64,000 nt of DNA, taken from Diaporthe sp. PMI_573. Lineage: Eukaryota; Ascomycota; Sordariomycetes; Diaporthales; Diaporthaceae. The notes beneath the pieces were generated by a model. It had not been told where the DNA came from and ran no database searches. It saw only the letters and a program-made list of their open reading frames with translations. Positions 49,702 through 61,356 of the stretch are shown here, piece after piece; position 1 is the first letter of the stretch, and each line of letters starts with the position of its first letter. The position numbers were made by a program, and so were the translations under genes. The stretch is taken from contig JAJTUP010000015.1 in NCBI GenBank assembly GCA_021399435.1, forward strand, positions 372,001 to 436,000. The letters are read 5' to 3'.

Positions 49702-50924
49702 ATGACCAGCAAACCTACAGAGCCGGACGATGCTGCTGGCGCCAACAGCACCCTCCATGATTCCACGGAACCATCATCTTCTGCCGAGCCAGCAGCAGTG
49801 ACGCGGTCGCTGGCGGGCGCGATGGGTAGTGTTTCTTCGTCACCAAATGTCTGCGGTCAGAAGGGGGCCGAGGACGACGCAAAGACACCCAGGAATTCAG
49901 GGAAGCGTCGAGACAAGTCCAAGTCTGTGGAGCCGTCAGAGCCTCCGGTCGACAGGTACGTGGTCCACCTTTCCCCCCATTATTTATCTTCGTGGTCGCG
50001 GATGAGGCCAGGCGCCGCGATGCTGCCACCGCATCCTATGGACGACCACGCAAAACCAGTCACGCACATCATTCAGTCCTGCAAGGGCGTTTTATCTAGC
50101 AAGCCTGGCACTGACCCCTCATCACCCCCAGATTGTTCTCCGATCGCGTCGTGACGGTGCTCGTGGGCCCGAGCGAAGTCCAGTGGAGACTGCACGAGAA
50201 CCTCCTCTCGGGCATCTCGGACTTCTTCAGGTCGGCGTTTAACTCGGGCTTCCAGGAGTCGATCGAGGACAGGCTTACAATGCCAGAGGATGACCCTCAC
50301 TCCTTTGAGCTCTTTGTCCGGTGGCTTTACATCCGCACCCTTACGCCCACCGCCGTCTCCAACTCCACCACCTCTGCTCATGTCATGCTTGGAAAGGACT
50401 TCACGGCGGGTTCATCGACAGCGTGCATCCAGGACTACCTCAAGCTTTATGTCCTCGCTTCCAAGGTTTTGGTGGAGGAGCTCGAGAATGCTTGCGTGGA
50501 TATGGCCCACGCATTCTACAGTGTTGGTTTGCGAAGGCCTGATGTTAAGGACGGTACGGTTGACCATTCTGCAAACCTTTGCTTCCATCTCCGTCCTAGT
50601 GTCCCTGATGTTGTGGAGCGGCATGCTCACTTCAACCCTACAGTGAAATACGTATACGAGAACACCATGCCCGGCTGCGGTATGAGGAGGCTGCTCAAGG
50701 AACGCATCACAATGAGCCTATTTAAGGGAAAACAGCACAACCCTGTGACGTCCGAGTGGAGGAATATCATGAACGAGACGCCAGATCTGGGCTACGACAT
50801 CGTGAGCGAGATTGCCTCGTACAACTGGATCGCCGGCGGTAGCGCCTCCGCGAAGACACCAGCTCACGAGTGCACATTTCATCGTCATGAGAGGAGCAAT
50901 ATGTGTCCCAGGCTCTCCGATTGA
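49702..50924 (+). CDS. BTB/POZ domain protein
   Basis: Exon 1 is 49702-49955 and exon 2 starts at 50132 (176-bp intron, donor GTACGT, acceptor CCCCAG). The split AG/A codon joins VDR to LFSDRVVTVLVGP. A second intron of 90 bp (50554-50643, donor GTACGG, acceptor CCTACAG) is likely, but it is a multiple of three without a stop, so it could be retained. The protein is 317 residues with it spliced and 347 without. A disordered Ser-rich N-terminus (SGKRRDKSKSVEPSEPP) precedes the BTB fold: VTVLVGPSEVQWRLHENLL, FFRSAFNSGFQES, MPEDDPHSFELFVRWLY and YLKLYVLASKVLVEELENA. The C-terminal part has YENTMPGCGMRRLL. Such fungal BTB proteins are a large, lineage-expanded family thought to mediate protein-protein contacts, in some cases with Cul3 ligases. 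No partner domain is present here. Confidence 0.8.
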
Positions 50925-52252
50925 CCTCAGATTCTGTCCTTCACCTTCACAACCCACATGACGGCAAGCCTGTATCATGACCTCAGTCCGGGGCTGGTAT
51001 TGACGATGCTCAGGCGTTTTGTGGCTGTCCAGGTTCCTATTCCAACTTCCTCTGGCTCTGAGAACCGTTGGGTCTCGATATCGATTGTATGATCGCGCTT
51101 CTCTATGGGAGGACGGTCAAGTCATTCTGACCCTAAGCATTTTGTCGTACTTGGCCTGCATGTATTCTTCCGCATCGTCTTCTGGGTTGAGCTTTAATAG
51201 ACTCAGAATAAGTTACCATCAATTCTATCCCCTCATGATTCAATACCACTCATAAAACGTGCGTTGGAACTGACTCCCAACTTTCATTGCCAAGGGCACT
51301 TGAGATTGTTGGCATGGCTGTGGGCAGCATTCTCTTGGAGCAGGAGTACTTGCTTGCTCGCTTGGCCTGGAAATAGATCCCCAAACAGTTTCCAGCTTCG
51401 ATAATGTTTCTGTGGGGAATAAGAGCAGTAGGCCACCTTTCACAAGGTTGGGCGGTGATTCTTAGTGTTGTGAAATACGACCACGATTTGACCTGCATTC
51501 AAGATCTTGCCAGTGGTCTCACTGGCGTGCATTCGGCAATATATGGACACTGTAGTAATTCAAGGTAGCAACCCAAGTAAATATTGAGATGGTCCCTCGG
51601 GGAAATTTTACCTTAGAGTCTGCAAATAACTGGCCATCCTCTTTATTGTAACAATCCATACGATCTTGCATGATAATGGTCCTATTTGCACGCCCAGGTG
51701 GTCTTTGATATCACAAACACTGTCTGGATAATTGATTGATTGTTTTTTGGTCTTATGTTCAAAATCATTGCGGTGCATCTCGAACTTGATATTGAATTAC
51801 CAGGGTTTGTGATCTGCCTCAAAATGGAGTCTTCCGCGGTCCCATCTTTTCCATTGTGCTATTTGGTGGTTGAATAGTGTGATCTTGCACGTAAAATGAT
51901 TTGATTCAGCTACAGTTCCTGTGGCATTCTGCCCACTCTTTTATTATTTAAGGAGTTTCAACACTGGTACCTCCAGGCCTCTTCCATCAAGGCTTCACAC
52001 ATTGCCAGCAAATTTCTTTGTCAACACGATCAGCCTGCTTCTGGGAACCCAATTAAAATTGCCACCCATCGACGGGAATCCGGGGCTTTCACAGCAAAGC
52101 CCAGAACATCACCTCTCAGCCACCTAGGACCACAGTGCTGTCCATCAGTTGCCTCAAGCACCGGACGAAACACACCAAACAACCCATCCCATCCCATACG
52201 AATCATACTAGACGGAAGGAAAGCAACATGTGATACCTACTTCGGCGCTCAA
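50925..52252. other. A/T-richer spacer within the BTB group
   Basis: No supported gene. Composition is A/T-richer than either flanking coding region, and all frames are frequently interrupted. Confidence 0.5.
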
Positions 52253-52936
52253 ATGATAACTATCAGTGTTGGACCCGACGAGAAGAAATCCGCTGTCCAC
52301 AAGGACGCCTTGGCCACAATCACCAAAGATTTCTTCCGTGTGATGCACAGCCTTGAGACGGACCCCGAGGTCCTGCATCAATTTGATCTCCCAGGGGAGC
52401 AGGTAGAGACCTTCGGGGCATTCCTGAAGTGGCTTTACGCTGCTTACAGCTGCGGCACATTCTCTTCTCTGCCCTCTTCTACATTGTCACCATTCCAATT
52501 GTATGCTTTTGCGTACAAGTACCTCATAAAAGTACTTGAGGATACCATCGTCTCTATCTTCCACAAGAAATTTGCTCACGATGATGACCTCTGGCACATC
52601 CTCGGCTCCGACAAGCCCGCCCTCGGGATTCTCCTCAAGGAGGTCACTTCCGACACACACCTGTACAGGCTCGTCGTCCGGTCCTTGGCATACTCCATGC
52701 GCTTTGAGGCTGAGCACCATTGGCCTGAGTCTGAAAATTCATGGCGCTATTCAGCTCTCCCAAGCAGGCCTGCCACGGAAGATCAGGTACGGGAGGTCAT
52801 GAACTCCGTACCGAGCGAGCTCTGGGGTCCCATATCCAAAGTCCAAAGAGATCTTGCTCGTGAAGACGCTGAGTACCTGGAGTCAGGGCTTTTCCAGCAC
52901 TGTCGGATACGAGTCCAGATTCTTCAGGCGGAATGA
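52253..52936 (+). CDS. Divergent BTB/POZ-like protein
   Basis: A single open frame of 227 residues. It starts directly at the BTB fold, MITISVGPDEKKSAVHKDAL, where relatives carry an N-terminal leader. It continues with FFRVMHSLETDPEVLHQFDLP, FGAFLKWLYAAYSCG and FQLYAFAYKYLIKVLEDTIV, matching the order in the BTB gene 2 kb upstream. The C-terminal half (LWHILGSDKPALGILLKEV, YRLVVRSLAYSMRFEAE) is the helical extension common in the family. A missing first exon is possible, though I find no upstream ATG with a fitting donor. Key hydrophobic positions are kept but the acidic insert before the WLY helix is altered, so it is a diverged paralogue rather than a recent copy. Confidence 0.62.
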   Translation: MITISVGPDEKKSAVHKDALATITKDFFRVMHSLETDPEVLHQFDLPGEQVETFGAFLKWLYAAYSCGTFSSLPSSTLSPFQLYAFAYKYLIKVLEDTIVSIFHKKFAHDDDLWHILGSDKPALGILLKEVTSDTHLYRLVVRSLAYSMRFEAEHHWPESENSWRYSALPSRPATEDQVREVMNSVPSELWGPISKVQRDLAREDAEYLESGLFQHCRIRVQILQAE

Positions 52937-54406
52937 GACCCTTGGTAGTTATGGCCATTCTGCGAGCTGGTATTGAGTTTCCCCGGAGAATGGGAGTCTT
53001 GTAGGCAAATCCACGTGGACTTGAGGGAGCTGTGGCCAGGAAGGGGTGTGAACTCTCTCGGGCCGTACAACGTCGTGTGCGGTACATGTTCTCCTATGCG
53101 TCGTTTCCAGGTGCTTGGGAGAGAAGCAGGTGGAACAAGGGCTTGAGGGAAGGAAGGAACAAAGGCACATCGAACCCGCCAATGGGGGCTCTGCCGGATG
53201 AATATGAACCTGAGAATGACAGGCTATAATTTAGGCCAATTCCAGTCTACATTTGCATGGCAGAAAGCTGCCAAGTCCTGTACAAATGATCATTGATAAG
53301 TCTTCTGAGTTTGTGCAAGTGTGTGCCACTGAGCGTGCTGAGCGTGTGAGCAAGTTCTCAGGAATGTCTTAGTACTTGGACATCAGCACAATTAAAGTTG
53401 CCTGTATGTTATATGATAGATGCGTGACCCTGGCCACGGAGGGTTTCTGCTCCGTGGGGATTTGTTGCATCACTTTGAATCGAGGAATGGCTGTCTACTG
53501 GATAGAACTCGACAAGTGCTTTGAGATGACAAGGATGGAACATCCCCATTTCTTGCCCTCGGGATCCCCCTTTCAGATATGTTCTGGCATAGGTCTCTGC
53601 CCTGATTTCTAGAGGGGAGATGGTAAAAGCTTCCCTGAAATTGCCAGTCCCTCCTTGTTCAAACTCTCCACGTCTGGAGCTTCAATTGATCATGTATCAT
53701 GATTGAACATTGGAACAAGCTGAGGTTGCATTGACCTTGTGAGATAAAGTCCAACTTCTGACCCTTTTGGGTAGTGAGCTATCTGGACCTCCGTACCCGG
53801 CAAGAGTTTTGCACTCGATGTTTTCCCTTGGGCTGTCTGCTGTCACTCAGCTCTCTGGATTTGGTAGAAGCTTTAGGAAAGAGCACTTACACAAATAGGT
53901 TCACATACATGGATGTTGACTGCATGTGGGGTCCATCACATTTTGACCATTTCTGAAGACTGCTATCACAATGTGTCAGAACCGAATTGTTTGCACATAT
54001 ACAACCCGTTTCAGTCCCAGAGTCTTCAACAAATTTCATCCCAGCGCCCCTTGCGTCCGGCTGCTTCCCAGTCCAACTGCACAAACTTCAGAAGCACGTA
54101 ATTGATGGGCATACTCAGCAAGCCTCGCTCTGCCTCTTCACTCCGCAGTGCAGCACCACCTTATATTGCCCTTTCGTGAAAACGGCTCACAGCAGACCAG
54201 TACCAAAGGCCTGGCCTCTCAGAAAAAGCGACGACTGGTGAACGGGTTCAAGCCCGTCCATCTATCGTCTCCACCGGGAACACAAACAACGCCGTCAACA
54301 AACCCGGAGTTTAGAAGTGGCGCAGGCTTGTCTAATTCCACTCAAAACCCTCACCCTACACTTCTAACTTCAAACATATCGCACCAAACAACAACCTGAA
54401 GATACG
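52937..54406. other. Spacer within the BTB group
   Basis: No supported gene; composition is A/T-richer with short frames only. Confidence 0.5.
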
Positions 54407-55226
54407 ATGAGCACCAACGAGGCAGTGCATGTCGGCGCAGACGTGTAAGTCATCTTCAACGAATGGACATCAAACATGCAACTGCTCAAACGGAAGGCGC
54501 CAAGTTGGGGGGCTTCGATGCACAACAGGTCGGATCGAAACGTCGGTCGCTGCATTGTTTTGCAGCCTGCGCTGAAAAACCCCGGCGTTGTCCAGATGTC
54601 TGTTTCTCAGACTTTACTGACTGAACTCCCGGGCCTTGAAGTTCGCCTCACCGATTTGTCGCCACCTACAAAATGCGATCATTTACGACATGTTGTGGCT
54701 CAAAAGGGAGAAATGGTGGTTGGAAATGAACCCTCGTCGTAAAGTCCTCGAATGCCTCGACGGCCGTCTCCCAGATACGATTCCAATGCATCGGCTCCTT
54801 TCTCAGTGGCTCATCCAGGACGTGTTCAGCAAACTTCACGGAATCGCCGAAATCAGGGAAATGAACCTCGAGGAACTGCCAGACTTCCTGGCGTATGCTG
54901 TCTTGGAACACGTAACCGAATATTTCCGCCCGATCCGCACAATCACATGGCCTCAGTCACCAGATGAGACATTCCTGCTGCCTGGAGACACTGCAGCGAG
55001 AGAGCAGAAATCACAATCCTTGGATGACGAGGCTGTTGATCACACTGCCATGCGGCCTTATATAGATATATATATATATATATATCGCTGTTTGATGGCG
55101 CGTGGGGACCTGCGCAGTCATGCACCTTGGTGTATCCCACACACCACACTCTCGTACGCATCTGCATCGCGCTGCCAACAGACCATCAGAGAGCACGCGC
55201 AATGTTCTTGTGAGAAAAGACGGTGA
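54407..55226 (+). pseudogene. Fragmentary BTB-like gene remnant
   Basis: A short first-exon-like piece starts at the ATG at 54407 (MSTNEAVHVGAD) and meets a GTAAGT donor. Further on, a frame open from about 54,636 to 55,226 contains KFASPICRHLQNAIIYDMLW. It is placed like the LYVLASK..LENACVDM and YAFAYKYLIKVLEDTIV helices of the two BTB genes upstream. A helical region follows (MHRLLSQWLIQDVFSKL, LEELPDFLAYAVLEHV). Only about 170 bp lie between these parts, too little for the first half of a BTB fold. Near its end the frame runs into a TA microsatellite (YIDIYIYIYR). I read this as a truncated third member. A real gene with an unusual exon structure is possible. Confidence 0.33.
55059..55085 (+). 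repeat. (TA)n microsatellite
   Basis: A TA dinucleotide repeat interrupted once by TAGA. It sits inside the open frame of the BTB-like remnant and would encode alternating Ile and Tyr, which argues against function at that point. Confidence 0.85.
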
Positions 55227-55970
55227 GGTATCGCAGCTCCTTTCACGAAGTCACCATGATGGCAGGAGGAGGCCCGAGGGGAGGGCTGTCATGGTCAGGA
55301 GGGACGCTTCACACGGAGCCTACATCGAGAAGAAACAATCAGGCAAGGCAACGTCCAAGAACCAGTGATCACGATTTCGGGTTGGCGTGAGCTGGTTTTG
55401 AGACTCGGCTCGGCAGATGTCGACAACTCTGCGAGCGTTCCCCCACGAAGTACCTGATCACGGCATCGACTTGAGAGAATCATGGCCCTGGTTTGATGAT
55501 GATTCTACAACTCATGCCGTGAGTGGCAAGGCTGTGGAAGGATATGATGGGTGTAGTTGAAACATGCTTTGCGGCTCTTTGCACAGCCAGGATCCAGGGG
55601 TAATGGAAGCTCTACCCGAGAGCTCGGCAGCTTGAGGAACACCAACGACGCTGAGCAGGGCAACGAGCAAAATGAGGATCCGCAAGACCTGTTATGACCC
55701 CGGCAGGCTGCCAGCAAACAATCGCTGCCCCTCTAACATCCACTAACACGGCTCGGATTGTCAGCTGCGACCCTGGTTTCGAAGCTCTCCCGCAATCATG
55801 ACATCATGGGCATCTTTCCTTGGCCCCTTGCCCGAGGTCATTGTCCAGGTCCAAGACCGGGTAGCTAATGATCAACTGCCTCTTTTCGCTCCTGAAAGAT
55901 ATCTCGCATCCGCCCCGAGGCAGCTTTCACACCACCTGCGACTCGTCTCACCACAGCCACTACCGCAACC
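55227..55970. other. Intergenic region
   Basis: No supported gene; the last 150 bp are the likely leader of the following mitochondrial protein gene. An ATG at 55,798 opens another frame that is not supported. Confidence 0.5.
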
Positions 55971-56388
55971 ATGGCATCTAGACTCCTCCGGCCAGCTGTC
56001 GCCCTGCGACCAACATCTGCCTGTACGCCAATGCTTCGACGGAGCTTCGCCGTATCATCAGTCAGCCGCATAAAGGAGTCCTCTGGTGGTCCGCCTTTCC
56101 CTCCCAACTCCTGCCCACCGTCGTCTTACCCTCCCACCGAAGTAGTCCCTTGCTAACACAGTTTCCCTCGGCGTAGAAAACAAAGACTACGACAAGCACA
56201 AGCAAGACTCGCTCTCCAAGCAGAAGACGGGCAAGGGTCACTGGAAGCCCGAGCTGGCCTCAGACGGCGAGGAGGCTGTCAAGGCCGACCGCACCCCGGA
56301 TGAGGATATCTCTAAGCTGCAGGAGCGCACCAAGAAGCACGCTGAGGAAAAGTCGAAGAACGGCACCAGCGCGACAGACCCAATGTAA
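55971..56388 (+). CDS. Small presequence-bearing mitochondrial protein of unknown function
   Basis: Two exons, 55971-56085 and 56177-56388. The donor is either GTGGTC at 56086 or GTCCGC at 56089 (both in phase). The acceptor GCGTAG lies 20 bp after a GCTAAC branch site. This gives 108-109 residues. The N-terminus (MASRLLRPAVALRPTSACTPMLRRSFAVSS) is a textbook mitochondrial presequence, Arg-rich with no acidic residues and with an RRSF-type cleavage region. The mature part is very hydrophilic: ENKDYDKHKQDSLSKQKTG, KGHWKPELASDGEEAVKADR, DISKLQERTKKHAEEK. I recognise this as a conserved short protein of Pezizomycotina, usually left uncharacterised. Its charged repeats recall stress-type matrix proteins, but that is only an impression. 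Confidence 0.75.
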
Positions 56389-57040
56389 GGACCCGAACCA
56401 AGGACAAACCACCCACTATTTTTTTTCTTCGACTTGTCACTTTTTCCACCAAAAGAAAGATTGGGGAACTGCGGTCATTCTGGTCTACATATTCTCTCCA
56501 TTCCCCCGCGCCTGCGATCAACTCAACCGACAAGTTCCGAGGAGGAGCAACCTTGGTCTGAGCGATGCCGGGAGGGCAAGTGTGAGAGCCAAACGTGGAT
56601 TGAACTGGTGGGTGCTAACGTGTGGGCTCAATCAAGTTGAGAGCGCAGGAATGGCGATTTGAATTTGCGAATCAGCCCTTCACAGAGTATGGTAGCTTTG
56701 CGATCCACAAGCACGGAGGGTGTAGGTCGAGCATAGGTGGGGTTAATCACGCATGGATGGCCACGCAGAAGGCATTGACAGGCGAGAGACAGTATTGATA
56801 AACCTTTTGAATTGACTCTAACATGTCATCGTGGCTACCTTGAGCTTTCTTGCATGTGACCTGATAACCTCATCACTAACTGCATGATCTTTTCGAAGAC
56901 CGAATTCACGCAAATAAAAATAAATAAATAAAAAAAAAATGAAAAAAAACATAAAAAAAAAAGGGTATCAAACAAACCGATGTCGCCCCGGTGGCTCAGA
57001 CCCACGAGACTGCAGTGGTTCGTCATAAAACACATCAAAT
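56389..57040. other. Convergent 3' region with A-rich tract
   Basis: This lies between the small mitochondrial protein gene and the JmjC gene, which face each other. An A-rich tract (AAATAAATAAA then runs of eight to ten A) at about 56,924-56,963 resembles polyadenylation-type signals on the plus strand. Confidence 0.55.
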
Positions 57041-60000
57041 TCAGCCCCTTCCACGTCCACGCCCGCGGCCTCGTCCTCGTGCTCTCATTCCGCTGCCTCT
57101 CGTAGCCACGCGACCACTTGGACCTGGATTTGCTCGAGCCGATGGTTGTGCCGGGATGTCATCGTCATCATCGTCATCATCTTCGTCAGACCCGGAGACA
57201 GTAACAGAGCCGGAACCAGAGATAGAATCAGGGCCAGAAACGGAGCCGTGTTCACTGGCACCGTCATCACTGTAGTAGCTGTATCCGTCGTCCGAATCGC
57301 CCAATCTCACAATTGTGGGACCTCCCGTCTCCTCATCCTCCGAATCACCAAGTCGCACGACCGTGGGCCCTGCTGGCCTGGCCGGAAGCGGTGGGGGCGG
57401 AGGCGAGGACTCCAATGACTGGACGACTGGCTGGACTGGCGTATGGCTGGACCCCCTTGAGAAAGTGGCCAACGGACTCTGAAGCCCCGATCGAGGCGCG
57501 ACGCTGGCCTCCTTCGGCTCGGGTGCGACACTTGCTGGTCCTGATGACACGTACTGATCTAGGCCTCCGTCAGACTCGTCATCATCCACTGGCACCTCGT
57601 CATTTCCAGAGATTTCAGCAGGAGCGAGTCCTTCAAGGTCCTCTACGGATGCCTGTATCGGACCCGGCGCCCCATCACTGTCCGGAGCTTGCCCTACCGG
57701 ACCGGATGGGCCATTTCCGTCTCGCACTCCCTTTGCCGGGGCGGGTGCGTCGTACGCAGGAGCTGCCAGGGCACCGCCATCCGCGCTCGAAGCTGCTGCG
57801 GCCGCTCCTCGGCCATTTTTCCTCTTTCCGATCTTGACCTTCTTGCCTCTGAGCGCCATACGCTCAGTCATAGACATGAACTTCTCGGCGGGAGGTCTAG
57901 ACTCAGCTGCAGGTGATGCTCCGGAGTGCGTTGCTCTAGTCCGATCCGGCTTCTCCGGCACGTGAACAGCCTGCTTCGGGGGCCGGCCTCTTCGCCTTGG
58001 GGCAGACTCAGGTGGCCTTGTTGAATTTGCAGACGCCTCCTCGTCTCCCAATTCTTTAGCGAGCTGTTCTTCAAAGTCGTCGATAGCTGAATCTGTTGGA
58101 GTGTCTGGCTCATTGTCGAGACCAAGGGCCTCGGCGGCCAAGGATGATCTTGGTGGCCGGCCACGGCGCTTTGAGGGTCCCGTTTTTGGAGCAATAGGTT
58201 TAGCAGTCGCCTGAGGCGAAGAGCTCGCACGGCCTGGGTCAGATCGTCGAGGTCTTCCTGGTCCTTTCTTGCGAATGGGAGCCGGCGCGGGATCTGGGCT
58301 TGGTTGAGCACCAGTAATGGCACGCATGGCTTGAGCAGCGAGATCGATAGGGTCTCTGCTCGCTTCGCTCGTCGCTGCTGTGGCCCCAGGCACATGGTTT
58401 CTGGGTTTTGCCGGCACAACCTCGTTGAATTCTTCAACGTCCCCCATGTCTGCGTAGGAGACCTTCGGCTTTGAGTGCCGCAATGTGGGCACATTCGGAT
58501 CGAACGGTCGACCACGATCGACAAGTCCCTCATCCTGCTCATCCTGCTCAGCGAAAGGATCGTCTGTGACAACGGGCGCCCCCTGAGACTCAGTCGCCTC
58601 TGGAGCAGCTTCAAGCATGGCCGTGTCGTTGCCGAGGAGTGCCGGATCGAGGTTCTGCGTGCTATCCCGCGAAATTTCTGCATCAGGTTTGGTCTTCTTC
58701 TTCTTATGTGACCTGCCCACCACGAAGTCTGGGTCTTCGTCATCCTCATGCCGAGCTCGTCGCTTGGTGGCACGCAATGACTTTTTGACCCACTCAGACT
58801 CCTCAAAATCACTGACAAGGTCATCTCTTTCAGCTGGCTCCTGGTACGGGTTGAAGAGGATCTTGTCAGGAGTGTCATCCTGTTCATAATATCCCATTCC
58901 CAGCCTTCGTTCTGCACCGAGCTTCGATGGGTCTGGATAGGCCTCAGTCTCGGGGTATAGAGTAACCTGAGCATCGGGAAGCATAGAAAGATCCGTGCCG
59001 TTGGCAGCGCTGTTGAATGCTTGCTGTTGGAGGCCCGTCGCATCATGGACCAAAGCTCTATTAGCGGTTTCTGTCATCGCTCCCTGCTCTTCGTGTTCAA
59101 CTAAGCCAGGCTGCTGCGCCGATCCATCCTGGTAAGGAGCTGCATCGTTGTCTGCAAGGCCAGCCGCGGTGTCTGCGGTGTCTCTGGCCTTGTCTGCTTC
59201 GGCTTCTTGACGCAGTCGCTGGATTCGTTTGCTATTGTGGTTGCGACTACCATCGCCTGCGGCATTGAGCCAGTTCAGGTTGTGCACGCGGAAATCGACC
59301 AACGACTCTTGGCTGCGGTCGTCTGCAACAGCACGAGTGTCATGACCGATGTACGTATTCTTCGGCTCGTACGGAGTCGTGATACCCGTCCTCCGACAAC
59401 CTCCGCAATTGCAAATCAGCCGGCATCTCGGGCATTGCCATCGCTCTTCCTGTAGTACATCCTGTGGCATCATATCGAAGGCTCGATAGAGCACGCCAAA
59501 GCAATATGCCTGATTACAACCTGGCATGGTGCAAAAGGCCAGCCGGTAGGTGTAATCTTGGTGGCAACAGGTGTGACACTTGTATGTGTCGCCCTTCTTC
59601 TTCTTCCTCTTGTGTTTTTTGGGCCGTCCTTCCTCATTTACCTCAGGCTCTGACGGCTCGGGATCAGGCTCTTTGTGAGGTTTTGAGATGTCATTGAAAG
59701 GTCGCCGCCGTAGTTGTTCCTGGCAGACCTGGGCCAATGCTTTTCTACCAGTCTTCATTCTGGCGACTTCGAGAGGCGGCGGTGACAGGTTCACATCGAC
59801 ATAACCATCATTGAAGATGACCATGCTTCGCCACGCCTCATAGTTCTCAACCAGCTCAGACCAGTCCCACTGCTCGCACCATGACAGCCCTGACACGCAG
59901 AGGCAGGATCGGCCCATGGCGTAACATTCCATGCAGACGTCGTATGTATCCTGGTCGCCATCAATGAGGTCTCGCACGCAGTGTTTACATGTCAGAAACC

Positions 60001-61356
60001 TGTTGAAGATGTTGGACCGGCAGTAAGAGCAGATGACACAGGAGTCAAAGGGGATCATCTCCATATTTTTCTCCTTCGAGGCAAACATTTCGTCCACCAA
60101 TATATCTGTGAAAAGCTGGAGGAGTTTCTTAAAATCCTTCTTTAGTTGCACAAGCCTTCCAGAGTCCCTGCCAACTTCATCGCCCAGTAGGAGCGACATC
60201 TGAGACTCTGCTGCATCTTGCAGTTGCTGATAGTACTTTCTGAGCGTGTAGTAAATAATGGCTTTATTCTTGTACTGCTCGTCACGGCAGACGAGCCTCG
60301 CTCGGGGGAGCGCTTCGTGCAGGGCATAGTCAAGCGTGTCGACGGTTGTGCGGTTCCACGCCACTTTCATGGTCCTAGTACCACGATTCCACACTTGATG
60401 TGGCGCAAGAGGCGGGATGAGAATGAAATCGCCGGGTCTTTGCTGGACAATGTAGACCGGAAATGTGGCCTTCTTCCAAGCATTGATTTGGGCAAAATGC
60501 TTCTCAATTTCGACGTCGTGGCCTAACATTGACAGGAAGTATTCTCGAACGATCTGTCGGTCTTTGGTCTCGGTCATGAACCAGATAGAGCTGCCCTCCT
60601 TTTCACCGTTCTCATTTCCCGAAGCTTCGACCATGATATTCTGACCAAGAGAGCCACACATCTCACGATGTGCTGGTGTGTATGTTCCTTCGTGCCCGAT
60701 GTAGCACATCAGGTTCTGCGCCCGCATTTCTGGGGGAAGGCTGCTCATGAGGTCTCCTGCTGGAGCGGTCGCATGCTCTTCCATGAAGAGGTCGTCATCC
60801 CTCAGGCCATGGTCCTCGACGTTCTCATTGAAATAGAAGAGGCCTGGCGGCATGATCTTGCGTAGATGGTCGTGCCATTCTGGTGGACAATCGATATCCT
60901 TGAGGTAGAGTCGCTGTCTTCGCTCGTCTTGGAAGTTGCTTGGGGTCCACTGGTCGGTCAGCTGGCGCATCGACCGCAGGTAGTGGCCCATCGTCATTGG
61001 AATATTAGACTGTGAGTTGATGTCGCGCACATCTTCCTCTGGGCAGGGGTCAGCTACGGGGCCGAATGTGGCAGGAGCATGCCAGACTCACGCTTCTTGT
61101 CATATTTGCCCTCGAGCCACTGCGCACTGAACAAAGACCTCGGCAGCTTGCTGTTCCAGCCTTCGATGACGAGAGGCTTCCCTTGCTTGATCACCTGGTA
61201 CCACACCAGCTTCTCGAATTCGTTCTTCCTGATCTTGGACGCGGGGACGCGCTGGACCCATTCAAAGTTCGGGCTCCGGTCGACCAAGCCATGCAGGTCG
61301 AGATTTGGTGGGACAGGGTCGAACTTGGCCTGAGGGTGCGTTGCTATGCTGGGCAT
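57041..61356 (-). CDS. JmjC-domain chromatin protein with two Cys-rich modules and AT-hooks
   Basis: Two exons on the minus strand, 61092-61356 and 57041-61038 (53-bp intron, donor GTGAGT, acceptor CCCAG), giving 1,420 residues. The JmjC domain is N-terminal. Its iron ligands are visible as H212-R-E214 (YTPAHREMCGSLGQN) and H302 (PLAPHQVWNRGTRTMKVAWN), so dioxygenase (lysine demethylase) activity is plausible. A first Cys-rich region lies at about 422-472 (CVICSYCRSN, FLTCKHCVRD, YDVCMECY). A second at about 576-636 (CHTCCHQ, CTMPGCNQAYCFG, WQCPRCRLICNCGGCRR) resembles the R1-type 4CXXC zinc finger. The tail has three AT-hooks (PGRPRR, RRGRPPR, RRRGRPPK; about 1,014-1,104), acidic runs of Asp and a C-terminal GR repeat. 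I infer a DNA-binding histone demethylase or scaffold. The ORF extends upstream to 61455, but MPSIATHPQ is the better start. Confidence 0.88.

Noticed and set aside
54246..54262. GGGTTCAAGCCC sequence resembling a tRNA T-arm
   Set aside because: The loop is one base short for a T-arm, and no D-arm or acceptor stem can be found around it. No tRNA gene was found in the window.
57868..59046. A 392-codon second minus-strand frame inside the JmjC gene
   Set aside because: It is a shifted frame of the JmjC protein's disordered region with no features of its own.
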